The notes under the pieces were generated by a model, which was not told the origin of the DNA, made no database searches, and saw only the letters and a list, made by a program, of their open reading frames with translations. From Climacium dendroides (taxonomy: Eukaryota > Streptophyta > Bryopsida > Hypnales > Climaciaceae), in assembly GCA_950106755.1 (NCBI GenBank), contig OX467082.1:7564001-7628000 (forward strand): DNA of 64,000 bases, written 5' to 3'. Shown here piece after piece: positions 48,851 through 60,300 of the stretch; the stretch's first letter is position 1, and each line of letters starts with the position of its first letter. The position numbers and the translations under genes are program-made.

Positions 48851-50309
48851 AAAAATAAAATGTGAAAAATTTACAATGGATCAATGTTGTTTTGTTTACT
48901 TGTCGATTTCTTTTCATTTTGTTTATGTAAAAAATGGATAAATAAAAATCCATTTTATAGGTAATTTAAATACAATTCAAAGATATGAAGATAAATAATG
49001 ATATTTTTTCCTTCATAATTGCTTTATATTAGAATTACATCAACAATCCAAAAAACCATTGTAGAGTTAATTTCAATTTCAACATGTCTTCTAAACAAAG
49101 TTAAATTGTACAAAAAATGGTATATATTGGATGAAGGACACGATAATGACAATGAAGAATTTGACTTCATTTTAGATTATAAATTTCATTTGAAAGTTTG
49201 AAAATTTCAAAATTAAAATCAATGTTGTTCTTAAGGAAAAGAAGTTACATGCAATCAATATATAGAAAAGTCAAGAATTGGGTGGTTGCCAAAAATACTA
49301 AATGATTTTGATAATGGATTTGTCAAATTGGTTTTGTCTTTTGCTATAATTTTTGAATTTTAACTACAATGCCAAAAAATTTAAGAATTTATTGTTGGAT
49401 ATTTTGAATGTTATTTTTTCCTACTTTTTAAAAGAAATTTAAAAATCAATTTATATTTATAATTCAATTTCTTTAATTTGTCACACTTTGAAGGGGGGAT
49501 AAAATCATAGAGTACCCAAATTTAATATGGTAGAGCTAAAATTTTGGTCGACTATTCCCATATTAATGGGACATGTTTCATACAAAGGCCATCAAAAAAT
49601 ATGTTATATTATGTCCTCTACATTTGTGCATATAGGCCAAAAAAAGGGCTTCATGGCATACACACTTTTTAACCTAAATGATGGTTTTAAGTTCATTTTT
49701 TTGGTGAAATTTCATCACCATTAGATCCTCACAAATGGCCAATTTTGAGATTTTAAAATTTGTTATTATCGATTTATTAAAGATCAACATGTTGAAATAG
49801 CACTATTTTACTTACAATTCTAAATGCAATTCTAGAAGACATATTTTAGTTTTTGATTTCAAATAATTTGATAAAACAAAATTACATATTTTCCTTACAT
49901 TTCAAATGTAGAAGCATTTCAAGTTGTTGAGAGAGTCAAAATTGTATTGACTCTAGTTCAAACCTACCATTTTGATTGTAATTAAATTTAGAAGAAATTT
50001 TAAAATTTCCTTTTTGAAATTTATTAAATAAAAAATATTGGTAATATTATTAACAAATCTAGGCAATACCAATGGAGTCTAAAATGAAAAATCTAAAACT
50101 TTTATTTGAATATCAATTCCAATACACTCTTCCAAATAGTACTTTACAATCCAATTGTGCACCCATTCAGAATCTTTTCGATACTTTTTGATTCTCATTG
50201 TCATAAAGGACCAAAATCACATCGATGACAAATAAGGCAGCGTCCATCAACCTCGCAAACAAAAAAAATGTGAGCTAGAAATGACTCTCTGAAACCGGAT
50301 GAATCTTAC
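47221..50309. other. Intergenic DNA, no gene seen
   Basis: The first 800 bp are GC-richer and contain broken frames; the rest is AT-rich. It includes a TA microsatellite near 48.8 kb and a segment (50086–50150) resembling 35281–35345. Nothing else is supported. Confidence 0.4.
48799..48846. repeat. (TA)n microsatellite
   Basis: About 24 consecutive TA units. Confidence 0.97.
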
Positions 50310-50895
50310 CACGGAGATTGTGTAACCAAGCTCGTTTGGGACACAAGCTCCGCATCCGGTCGGCGATCATGGCACCGGCTAGTAATCTGTCCTGTCCAAG
50401 CATACATCAACCTTGTTAGTTGCACACATCTTGAAGACTTGGCAGGTCAATGAAAAAACTGGTATACGCACAAGTAAGAGTCATACCTGCGGTCGTAAGC
50501 ATTGTAAACACCTTCAATCAACATGACAAGAACTATCGGATGTACTATCGGACCCGGCAGGTTCAAGAAGCCGATGCAAGTCGCCTTCCCAATCGATGGC
50601 TTTCTCTAGCATCTCTTCAACCTGCTCATGGATCCCCATTATCATTGCAAATTCAACAATTGATCATACACCATCCCAGTTTGAAGGCCATTATTAGTAC
50701 TCTTGGCCTGTCAGATTGTCTCAATTGCAATTTATGTACCTCCATTACCTGCTCCAAAACGTCAAGATACACTTCGTCGATACTTGCTCTCTCGCAAAGC
50801 TTGGAATATCGACGGAAGATGTTCAACACTTTACCGGATGCCTCCACAATTGAAATCAGATAGGCTGAACAGGACCACCTTTCCAACTACCACGG
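50310..50895 (-). pseudogene. DNA polymerase eta (Y family) relic
   Basis: DNA polymerase eta copies past UV photoproducts in the nucleus. The minus strand has an exon (about 50895–50749) with CERASIDEVYLDV, the palm-domain motif containing catalytic Asp and Glu, typical of eta rather than other Y-family enzymes. A second stretch (about 50640–50487) includes EEMLEKAIDWEGDLHRLLEP, and a third exon (50391–50310) has DRLLAGAMIADRMRSL, matching the helix after the palm insertion. Donor sites GTAATG, GTATGA and GTAAGA follow them. Upstream and downstream parts are missing and a stop interrupts the second piece, so it is a fragment. Confidence 0.65.
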
Positions 50896-51009
50896 CTCAA
50901 TACATGCAGATCAGAGAAAGATAGAGGATTGCCAGCACTTCCGACTTCAGAAATTTAAAAATTTAAAATATAGAAAATTTTAAATTTTAAAAATTAAAAA
51001 AGAAAAAGA

Positions 51010-51133
51010 AAAAGAGACGATAGCAGCCTCCTCAGGTTCTCAACTTGATCATTCAGTGGCTGATATTGCCGAGCAGGTCTACACAATACGTTCTCCACTT
51101 CATTCTGCACACCCTCAAAGATCAACACCAAAT
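51010..51133 (-). other. Coding-like stretch of unknown origin
   Basis: A minus-strand frame has MDLVLIFEGVQNEVENVLC followed by PARQYQPLNDQVENLRRLL, of protein-like composition. It may be an isolated exon. I do not recognise it and cannot connect it to the neighbouring polymerase relic. Confidence 0.25.
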
Positions 51134-51209
51134 CCATATCGATGCTCCGCCACACACATGGCTAGGTAGCTGTTAAGCACAAGCAAAAGAATCATTAACC
51201 CTCAACCAT

Positions 51210-51280
51210 AATAAGCTTGTCTAATAAGTCTATAATAAGCTTGTCTAATAAGTCTATAATAAGCTTGTCTAATATTAGAC
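51210..51280. repeat. 24-bp tandem repeat, about 2.7 copies
   Basis: The unit begins AATAAGCTTGTCTAATAAG; copies start at 51210, 51234 and 51258 and are identical until the third diverges. Confidence 0.93.
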
Positions 51281-52354
51281 AAAAGATCCCTCCATTTATT
51301 GTAGCCAAGATATTTATTTCAAATGGAGTTGGAATTTATAGCAATTCAAAAAAATTAAGAATTCTTTTTTCTAAAAAAATTAATAGACTCTAGTGACTTT
51401 TTTCTTCTAGCTCAATGGATTTTAGTATAATATTCTAAGGTGAACAAACCTAAAAGTGTCCCCAAAAAATATGATGATGGCTCTTATTAATAAATATGAT
51501 TGAATTTCTATTGTTGGATTTTTTTTAAATTTAAAGTTCTCTTTTAAGTATTATTTCTTGTATTATTTTGAACATTGTATTAATAAAATGCCAAATTTCA
51601 AACAATATAGGATCCATTTATAACAATAGTCATTTTAAGACCACCGAGTTTTGTGTATCCTTTCATTTTTTATGTATGATTTCTTAAGCCATTGAATACG
51701 GTCTCTTCATTTAAAATGTCATTAGGTCACAACTATATACAAATCTAGTAGAATGTCCTCTTTTTTAATTTTATGAGTCTTGAAAATCTAATTTATATAT
51801 ATATTTTAGATTAATGATATTTAAATTTTAAAATTTTAGGAAGATAAATAAAATTTTAATAAAATCATTACAAAAGATTGAGTTAGACCCTCTAAAAGAC
51901 GTCAATTGTTTTCATTAATATTCTTAACATGTCTAGGCACACAATCAACAAAGGAAGGGCATGTGCAACTTGTCATCAAGACTATTACGTTGACAAGACA
52001 ACAAGGAACCTGAAAAGAAGAAACCATCACATCTTTTTGTAGCATGTAGGTACTATGTCCTTTGAAGGACTTTCATCATGGGCTAAAGGACCATCATGGC
52101 CATTGAGACAGCAACTACTCTTTGCACCCTTGCTCTCTTTAATAGTCTACTACACTTTTGTTTGCTCTCATTGATAGTTTACTATACTTTTGTACTTGTT
52201 AAATTTTTTTCTAAAGTTCTAATTTTCAGTTTTGGCCAATGTACCAAAAGTTGGCAAGTTTTGCAAAATAACCATTGAGAAACACCCATTCTCCTTTAGG
52301 AGTTAATCCATCTCATGATCAACAAGAATAATCAAGTTTCTAAAGATAATTTGA
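51281..52354. other. AT-rich intergenic DNA
   Basis: No gene or structured feature is recognisable. Confidence 0.45.
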
Positions 52355-52812
52355 CAACCAACTTCACTCAAATACTACTCTTGCTCCCTGCTCTTGCTAG
52401 TGACCTAATCCATAGCCACCTCGGACCTATAAATTTCTTTCTTTCTGTTCATCTATAAGCAAGGTGTGAACCGATTTAACACATCCCATCATCTACGAGA
52501 ACAATCACATTCAAAAAAGAATCTCGCAACCAACCCTACTCAAATATAACTCTTGCTAGTAACCTAATCCATAGCCACCTCGGACCCTTAAATTTCTCTC
52601 TTTCTGTTCATTTATAAGCAAGGTGTGAACCAATTTAACACATTTCATATCTACAAGAACAATCACATTCCAAAAAAGAATCTCACAACCAACCCTACTC
52701 AAATACTACTCTTGCTAGTAATCTAGTCCATAGCCACCTTGGACCCATAAATTTCTCTCTTTTTGTTCATCTATAAGCAAACTACTCTTGCTAGTAACCT
52801 AGTCCATAGCCA
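52355..52812. repeat. Tandem repeat of about 160–172 bp, 2–3 copies
   Basis: Shared landmarks are CAACCAAC (52355, 52527, 52686), CTCTTGCTAGTAACCTAATC-like runs, CCATAGCCACCT and TTCTGTTCAT. Copies two and three are close; the first and last are partial. Confidence 0.88.
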
Positions 52813-53586
52813 CATTTTGATAGGAGAAATTATATTTCACATTTGCATTGTACTCAACAAGTACATAGACTTGTTTACATTTTCTTACAGACTATTTCAT
52901 GAGTCTATACTACATTGAGTATTGCTTAAGTTAACACATGGTTCTACCCTGTTAAGTCCAAGACACGCACCCACAACAAACATTAAAAGATTCAAACGAG
53001 CAAGCACATTCATGACTAGAAAAGGCAGCACAGACGTTGTAAGCAGAACCAAATCCCAACATTGGAAACAAGCTGTTTCAAGCCAATCCATCACGCAAAA
53101 AAAATGATCCTAGTCTCAGTCCATAAGCTCTGATCAGGCAAACCTCCTATTAATTCAACATGCAAAAGTATTCTCGACTTCTCATCAATTCCTAGCAACA
53201 AAACGAGTCCTCTTCCCATTCTATGAGTAAGAAGCAAACCACTGCACCTAAGGCCAAAAAGTCATCTACACTTCCATCTCTGAAATCAAAATGCCACACC
53301 ACTCGATGTCTGATACAGTTTTAAAAAAACAAAACGGTACAAGTCAATCAATCAATCAATCTACAAAATCGCCGAACCTTGGGCTCAACATGCTCACTAC
53401 TTACCTGCCAGCCTCGAATGCACTCTCTAAAGCTCCTAATTACTTACTCAAAAAAGTGTTTGATACGTGCAGTAGCCTTTCCTCGGAGGACAAGCGTCTT
53501 TGAAGCAAGCGCTGTCAAGAACTTGCATACATATGCACCAATCAAGAAGCACAAAATAAAAATGAACCATAACCGAATCCATTCCC
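52813..53586 (-). other. Probable 3' untranslated region and flank of the DRIP gene
   Basis: No credible frame lies here. The part adjacent to the stop codon at 53587 should be the 3' UTR on the minus strand; a polyadenylation site could not be fixed. Confidence 0.4.
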
Positions 53587-55170
53587 TCAATTGATTCTAG
53601 GTTTCCGATGCCGTCTGTAGGTCAGCACCATCAGGAAGTCTTTTGCCGTAGGAAAGTCTGCAGCGCTGCTTCCATTTGCTGGAGCCGTTGAAGTCTCACC
53701 TTGTGCTTGGGCTTGAGCTTGCGGTTGATCCGAAATCTGGGCACTGAACCAGATGTCACGGATGCTCTCCAAGGGTAGACTTGACACCACCGGCTGACCT
53801 CGGCACGTGATCTCCACTTCCATCTCGGTTTTCACTTTGTGTGCCAGCTTCTGAACCAGATAAGTCTTCACGTGATACACCGGCAGCTTTCCGTCCTTGA
53901 TTCGCACATAAGGGGAGGACAAGGGTGGGAGGGCATCATCGTTGGCTTGAGCATCTCCTGATTCCAAGTGAAACCATATCCCGTTCGTAGAAGTCCTGGA
54001 TGATTGGCCTGCAGCCGTGGCTCCCGAAAATGGACGGGAGTTGTTGCGCAAGATGGAGGGTCGGTCCATCACACCGTTCAGAGTTTGTTTCAGACGTGAT
54101 TGCAACGACTGCCCGTTTGCAGTTGCTGGGGCGCTGTCCTTGATGAGGCCGGAGCCCCCTTTGGCCAGCACACCATCCTTGCTGTCCCTGTGGCCAGGCA
54201 AGGCCTTGCCTGGGGTGCGCAGGTCGAGCGGGGGGGATTGGGAAGCAGCCCCGGAGCCCGTCTCTTCCATGGCGGCATCTGCGTTGGCCACTTGCGCCAG
54301 AGCGTCCAGCGCCGAGGGAAACTCGGTGGCGCGAGGAGCACGAGTGGGAATGGACGACCCGTTGCTCTTTCGGGATCGCACGATCCTAGGCCCTGGTAAC
54401 GATCCCGAGGCTTTGTTGTTGCCATTGGAGACGGTCTGCGCCAGTCGGTGGCTCAGCTTGGATGTGGTCCAGGGCCCGGCAATCGATCCTCGCAAGTGCA
54501 GCTCCCCGTCGCCTCTCGAGGGTGTCAAGGACGAGTCCTCTGCCCGCCGTCGAGGCTCGGAATGCGGGTACACCTTCGCTTCGGGAGCCTCGTCTGGCGA
54601 AGCTCGTCGGGACCCGCCGTTGTGAGAGAGTTTCAGAATGGTGGTGGGCGAGTCATCTGAGACGTCGTCTTCGTCGTCATCGTCGCCCTCATCCTCGAGC
54701 TCCTCGTCTGAGCTACTGCTGCCATGCGAGCTTGGCAATGCTCGCGTCTTGCGACTGGCGTAGCCCGGATTCACGGCTGGCGGGCCCTTCACTCCGAGCG
54801 AGTACAGCGACCTCTCTTTCCGCCGAGTGGCGTTCGACGTGCCGGGGCTGCCGATCGACACGCCGGGCTTGCGCTTCTTCGCGTTGCTGGGGAAGAGCTT
54901 CTCCTTGAGGTCGTTCAGTTGGTGGTCCGCGCGCAGCTTCTCCAGCGGCAGCGTGCCCAGGTTCACTTGGCACATGGGGCAGCAGTCCGACTCGCCATGG
55001 CGGAGCTCCGCGGTGATGCACTCGCGACAAAACGTGTGCAGGCACTCCGAGATGGTGGTGGCCTCGCGGATCAAGTAATGGCACAGTGGGCACGTCAGGC
55101 ACGTCAAGAGCGGGGCCTTCGGAACGCGCACTTCCATGAAAGCCACGCCGTCTCTCCCGCCAAAGGGCAT
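53587..55170 (-). CDS. DRIP-like RING/RAWUL E3 ubiquitin ligase (527 aa)
   Basis: The family is named for DREB2A-interacting proteins, nuclear E3 ligases that ubiquitinate drought-response transcription factors. A C3HC4 RING is complete: C27/C30, C43, H45, C48/C51, C64/C67. An acidic stretch (about 150–173) and a long Ser/Pro-rich linker follow. A RAWUL (ubiquitin-like) domain spans about 412–475, with SPYVRIKDGKLPV and EVEITCRGQPV ending at DIWF. The protein ends YRRHRKPRIN. The start is the first ATG before the RING, 26 residues upstream. The whole frame is uninterrupted, whereas the angiosperm homologues I know of have several introns, so either ancestral intron loss or retroposition is possible. 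The region is markedly GC-richer than its surroundings. This is the best-supported functional gene here; its substrate is inferred only from the family. Confidence 0.92.
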   Translation of the reverse strand: MPFGGRDGVAFMEVRVPKAPLLTCLTCPLCHYLIREATTISECLHTFCRECITAELRHGESDCCPMCQVNLGTLPLEKLRADHQLNDLKEKLFPSNAKKRKPGVSIGSPGTSNATRRKERSLYSLGVKGPPAVNPGYASRKTRALPSSHGSSSSDEELEDEGDDDDEDDVSDDSPTTILKLSHNGGSRRASPDEAPEAKVYPHSEPRRRAEDSSLTPSRGDGELHLRGSIAGPWTTSKLSHRLAQTVSNGNNKASGSLPGPRIVRSRKSNGSSIPTRAPRATEFPSALDALAQVANADAAMEETGSGAASQSPPLDLRTPGKALPGHRDSKDGVLAKGGSGLIKDSAPATANGQSLQSRLKQTLNGVMDRPSILRNNSRPFSGATAAGQSSRTSTNGIWFHLESGDAQANDDALPPLSSPYVRIKDGKLPVYHVKTYLVQKLAHKVKTEMEVEITCRGQPVVSSLPLESIRDIWFSAQISDQPQAQAQAQGETSTAPANGSSAADFPTAKDFLMVLTYRRHRKPRIN

Positions 55171-56610
55171 CGTTTTCTCCCAACCAGATACCCCCTTCAG
55201 TGCAATTCAACGCATCCGTATACACCACCCTCCTCTGCACCCTAAATAATACGGCCAATTCGCCCAATCGCTCCGATACCCCGTCACCCTCCCCAGTGCA
55301 AATTCAAACCCATTTCACTGCACTCACAAATAATAGATCAGCCCACATGCAATTAGATGCGAGCGCATGCATGCACATGATTTCATCAAACCCATCATGC
55401 AGACGCGGACGCCGAAAAATCAAATGCGATCCTCACGTCAAGAAAATTAAATCTTCGCCCACAGACACCCTCCGCCGCCATGGCCATCCATCACCCGTAG
55501 ATCCAACGCACTATTACCACGCATTCTCACGTCTCTCCCACACAGCTTCTTTCATCATCAGCCATACCCAAGAACTTCAGCTCGTGCACAAACCCCATGC
55601 ACTTAAAACCAACCAATCCACTAAAATTCGAAAACCCTCATCTAGAACTCGCCATAATCTCTAGAAATACGAACATTCGTCACGCCACTTTTCCGCCTTC
55701 CCGGTGCCCCCGCGCTCGACCGACGGCCACATTTTCCGTACACGTCCCCGATATTCGAAATCAGCTTAGCTACCTAATGCATGAACGACGCAACCAAAAC
55801 CTCAAGCAACCAAGACTTCACGTGTCATCTGAAGCTAGGGCAAACAGGAAAAACAGCAATCACTCCTCGTCATTGCGCACATCGCACGTCAACAAAAAAA
55901 ATCAAACAATAAACAAATACAAATCTCTCAAGCGCACCAGCTAATTCGCATTGATCCGCATCCCGCCCTGAAACTTCGTAAATTGGAAGTGCGAAAGAAC
56001 TGACGAATAATAAGAAGAAAACGTGCACCGCCATCCCCAACTCCAGCCCCTCAAGCCCAGCTTTTTCCCCCTGTTTTTCCTTTGTCGTTGCTCTAGAGAG
56101 CGCCCGACCAGCATCCCTCCATCGCCATCTCCGATACGACGATTCCTCCCCGACCCCTCCGAATAAATCCGTGCGTTTGCTTGTTGTTGCCAGGCTGGAG
56201 TTCTAAGTAAGTAAATGTTAGGCAGGTTGACTGAGTGCTGCTGCAACAAGCTTCCGGTTGTTGTGGCGCGTCCCGTCTCGTCTGTCAGTCGACTTGCGAT
56301 CTGCAAGCTTTTTCCATTCCACCATGCCCACCCACTCAGCAACGACGTCGCAACTAATCTCCCGGACGCGCACCATGCAATGATCAATTTGCCGTTACAC
56401 CCGTGTCGTCGTTGATCTTTCACCCTCGAATGCAACCCAAACCCTGCCGGTAATAAGTTCCGCCACGACGACGGACTGACGGACCTACCGCAAGGCTTCT
56501 CCGGTCGTTCGTCCACGGAGATCGTTTCTGGTCGGATTTCCACGCGTCATCCGCACACTGGTTGCTTCCCTTCGTAAGTCGACGTGGAAAGGGAGGGGTG
56601 GGAACCGATG
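55171..56610 (-). promoter_or_regulatory. Leader and 5' region of the DRIP gene
   Basis: Between the ATG and the TATA box lie about 1.4 kb of mixed-composition DNA with only short frames. A long 5' UTR, possibly with an intron, is plausible but no splice pair was fixed. Confidence 0.4.
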
Positions 56611-56625
56611 ACTGTATATATATGC
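56611..56625 (-). promoter_or_regulatory. TATA box for the DRIP gene
   Basis: Minus strand GCATATATATACAGT, a strong plant TATA box. Transcription would start near 56580. Confidence 0.5.
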
Positions 56626-57397
56626 TGGTGGATGAGGTTCGGTGGATGACGGAAGGGACACGGACGGACGAAACGAACGATCGTCAGTCGCAGTACATCG
56701 TCGCCGTCCGGGTCGTTTGCCAGTATGCAGGGAAGGCGTCGAAAGAGATCGGACGGCTGTGGCCACGTTGTGGGCCATCGGACGGTGCGTGGGGTCCGAG
56801 AGGATTCGTTGGGTAATGTTTTCCACATGCATTGAAGAGGAACCCCCATGCGATGCTTGTGGAGGGTCTCTCTCTCTTTTTTTTATTTCAGTCGTTTATT
56901 ATTCCGGGCAGTGAATTCTCCATCCATGAACGTGGATGAAAATCTGTGAAAGAAGGATGGAAAATAGACAGGCATTCATCCTGAAAGAATACTATTGATT
57001 TTGGGGTGATTTTTAATGGAATTTCATGGAATCCATAGAGTAAAGAGAATATATATGGATTCTCAAAAGATTCTCTTCAAATAACTACGTGTGAGTTTGT
57101 TGATGGGGAAATAGAAACCCTGTTCGGTCTCCCCCCTTAATGAATATATATTAGTTACTACGGAACCTGAATTGCCTTTAATTTTCATGGGAAGAAGATC
57201 TGTCATGGTGCCAATTAGGCGGAGGCCTTTGGATATTGAGTTCCCAAAAGCTGCTGTTATCTGATGCTCTGACTGGTACGTTATCAGCAGATGCCTTTAT
57301 GAGCTGTGTCAGGGATTGATGGATTAGCCTTGCATGTTGGATTTGAATTTCTGAGTAGTCATTTCATAAATTTAATGAAAATGGGAGCTAGGGCTAA
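56626..57397. other. Intergenic DNA between DRIP promoter and satellite
   Basis: No gene is recognisable. The first 200 bp are GC-rich promoter-proximal sequence; the rest is AT-rich. Confidence 0.4.
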
Positions 57398-60300
57398 GGT
57401 AACTGCACCTAATGGTGACATCTACTCAAACATCTACTGATAGTAATTGTAATCAAACAGGCCAGCACCATCATTTACCCAATTCCGCCACAAAGGTTAC
57501 TGCACCTAATGGTGAAATGTACTCAAACATCTATTGATAGTAATTAAGGTGAAACAGCGCAGTACCATCATTTATCCAATTCCGCCACAAAGGTAACTGC
57601 TCCTAATGGCGACATCTACTCAAACATTTTCACATAGTAACCAAGGTGAATTAGTACAGTACCATCATTTACCCAACTCCGCCACCAAAATATGTGCACC
57701 TCATAGAGACATCTACTCAAACATCTTCTGATAGTAACTAAAGTAGAACAATCTAGTACCATTATTTATCCAATTTCACCACCAAGGTAAGTGCATCTAA
57801 TGGCGCCACCTAGACAAACATCTACTGATAGTAACTAAAGTGGAACAACCCAACACCACCATTACCCAATTCCACTACTAAAATAAGTGCACCTCATGGC
57901 AACATCTATTCAAACATTTACTGAAAGTAATTAAGGTAGAACAAGCCAATACCATAAATATAACCAATTTCACTAGCAAGATAAGTGCACCTAATGGCGA
58001 CATCTACGCAAACATCTACTGATAGTAACTAAGGTGGAACAACCCATTACCATCACTTCTCCAATTCTACCACCAACGAAAGTGCACCTAATTAATGGCA
58101 ACATCTACGCAAACATCTACTGATAGTAACTACTAAAGTGGAACTGTCTAGTACCAATAACTAAGGTGGAATAGCCTAGTACTAGAGAGAGAGGGAGGGT
58201 TGCTAAACAATGCTTTGAAATCACTCCACTAACTTAGGGGCCTTTTGAAAATCTTGCACTTCCCCTAGGGAAAAGCTGCCACTAAAGAAAGTCCACCTAA
58301 TGGCTACATTTATTCAAACATCTACTGATAGTAATGAAGGTGGAATAGCCCAATACCATCAATTACCCAATTCCGCCACCAAGGTAAATGCACTTAATGG
58401 CGACATTTACTCAAACATCTACTAACGATAACTAAGGACAAACAGCCCATTACTATCATTCACCCAATTCCGCCACCAAGGTAAGTGCTCCTAATGGCGA
58501 CATTTACTCAAACATCTACTGATAGTAACTAAGGTAGAACAAGCCAGTACCATAAATTTACCCAATTTCACTAGCAAGATAAGTGCACCTAATGGCAACA
58601 TCTACTCAAACATCTATTGATAGTAACTTAGGTCGAACAGCCCAGTACCATCATTTATGAAATTCTACCACCAATGTAAATCCATCTAATGGCAACATCT
58701 ACTCAAATATCTATTGATAGTAATGAAAGTGGAATAGCCTAGTACCATATATTAATCCAATTCCGCCACCAAGATAAATGCACCTAATGGCAACATTTAC
58801 TCAAACATCTACTAACGATAACTAAGGACAAAAAGTTTAGTACCATCATTCACCCAATTCCGCCACCAAGATAAGTGCTCCTAATGGCAACATCTACTCA
58901 AACATCTATTGATAGTAACTAAGGTAGAATAGGCTAGTACCATAAATTTATCCAATTTCACTAGCAAGATAAGTGTACCTAATGGCAACATCTATTCAAA
59001 CATCTACTAACAGTAACTAAAGTAGAACAAGGCAGTACCATCATTTATCCAATTCCTCCACCAAGGAAAGTGCTCCAAATGGCGACATCTATTCAAACAT
59101 ATATTCATAGTAACTAAGGTAGATTAGCACAGTACCATCATTTATCCAATTCCACTACTAAAGTAAGTGCACCTCATGGCAACATCTACTCAAACATCTA
59201 CTGATAGTAATGAAGGTGGAACAGTCCAGTACTATAAAATAATCCAATTTTGCCACTAAGGTAAGTGCACCTAATGGCAACATCTATTCAAACATCGCCA
59301 AATAGTAACTAAGGTGGAACAGTCAAGTACTACTATTTGCCCAATTCTGCCACCAAGGAAAGTGCTCCTAATGACGACATCTACTCAAACAACTACTGAT
59401 AGTAACTAAGGTGAAATAGCCTAGTACCATCATTTACTCAATTCCACCACCAAGGTAATTGCATCTAATGGTGACATCTACTCAAACATCTACTAATAGT
59501 AACTAAGGTGGAACAACTCAATACCATCATTTCACCAATTTCGCCACCAAGATAAGTGCTCTTAATAACGACATCTACTCAAATATCTCCAGATAGTAAC
59601 TAAGGTAGATTAGTATAGTATAATCATTTTCCCAATTTCACCATCACAGTAAGTGCACTGCATGGCAATATCTACTCAAACATCTATTAATAGTAACTAA
59701 GGTAAAATAGGCTTGTATCATAAATTTATCCAATTTCACCAATAAGATAAGTGCACCTAATGGCGACATCTACTCAAACATCTACTAATAGTAACTAAAA
59801 TAGAACAAGGCAGTACCATTATTTATCTAATTCCGCCACCAAGGAAAGTGCTCCAAATGGCGACATCTATTTAAACATCTACTCATAGTAGCTAAGGTGG
59901 ATTAGCACAGTACCATCATTACCCAATTCCACCACCAAAGTAAGTGCACCTCATGGTGACATCTACTCAAATGTCTACTGAAACTAACTACGGTGGAACA
60001 ACCAAGTACCATTATTTACCCAATTCTGCCAGCAATGTAAGTGCTCCTAATGGCGACACCTAGTCAAACATCTACTAATAGTATTTAAGGCGGAACAGTT
60101 CAATACCACTATTATCCAATTCCACTACTAAACTAAGTGCACCTCATGGCGACATCTACTCAAACATCTACAGATACTAACTAAGGTAGAATAGGCCAAT
60201 ATCATAAATTTACCCAATTTCACCAGTAAAATAAGTGCACCTAATGGCGACATCTACTCAAACACCTATTTATAGTTACTCAAGTAATACAAGCCAATAC

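Noticed and set aside
53950..55245. Long open frames on the plus strand and in other minus frames across the DRIP gene
   Set aside because: They are shadows of a GC-rich coding region; composition is Arg/Pro/Ala-rich without domains, while the minus frame has a complete RING and RAWUL domain.
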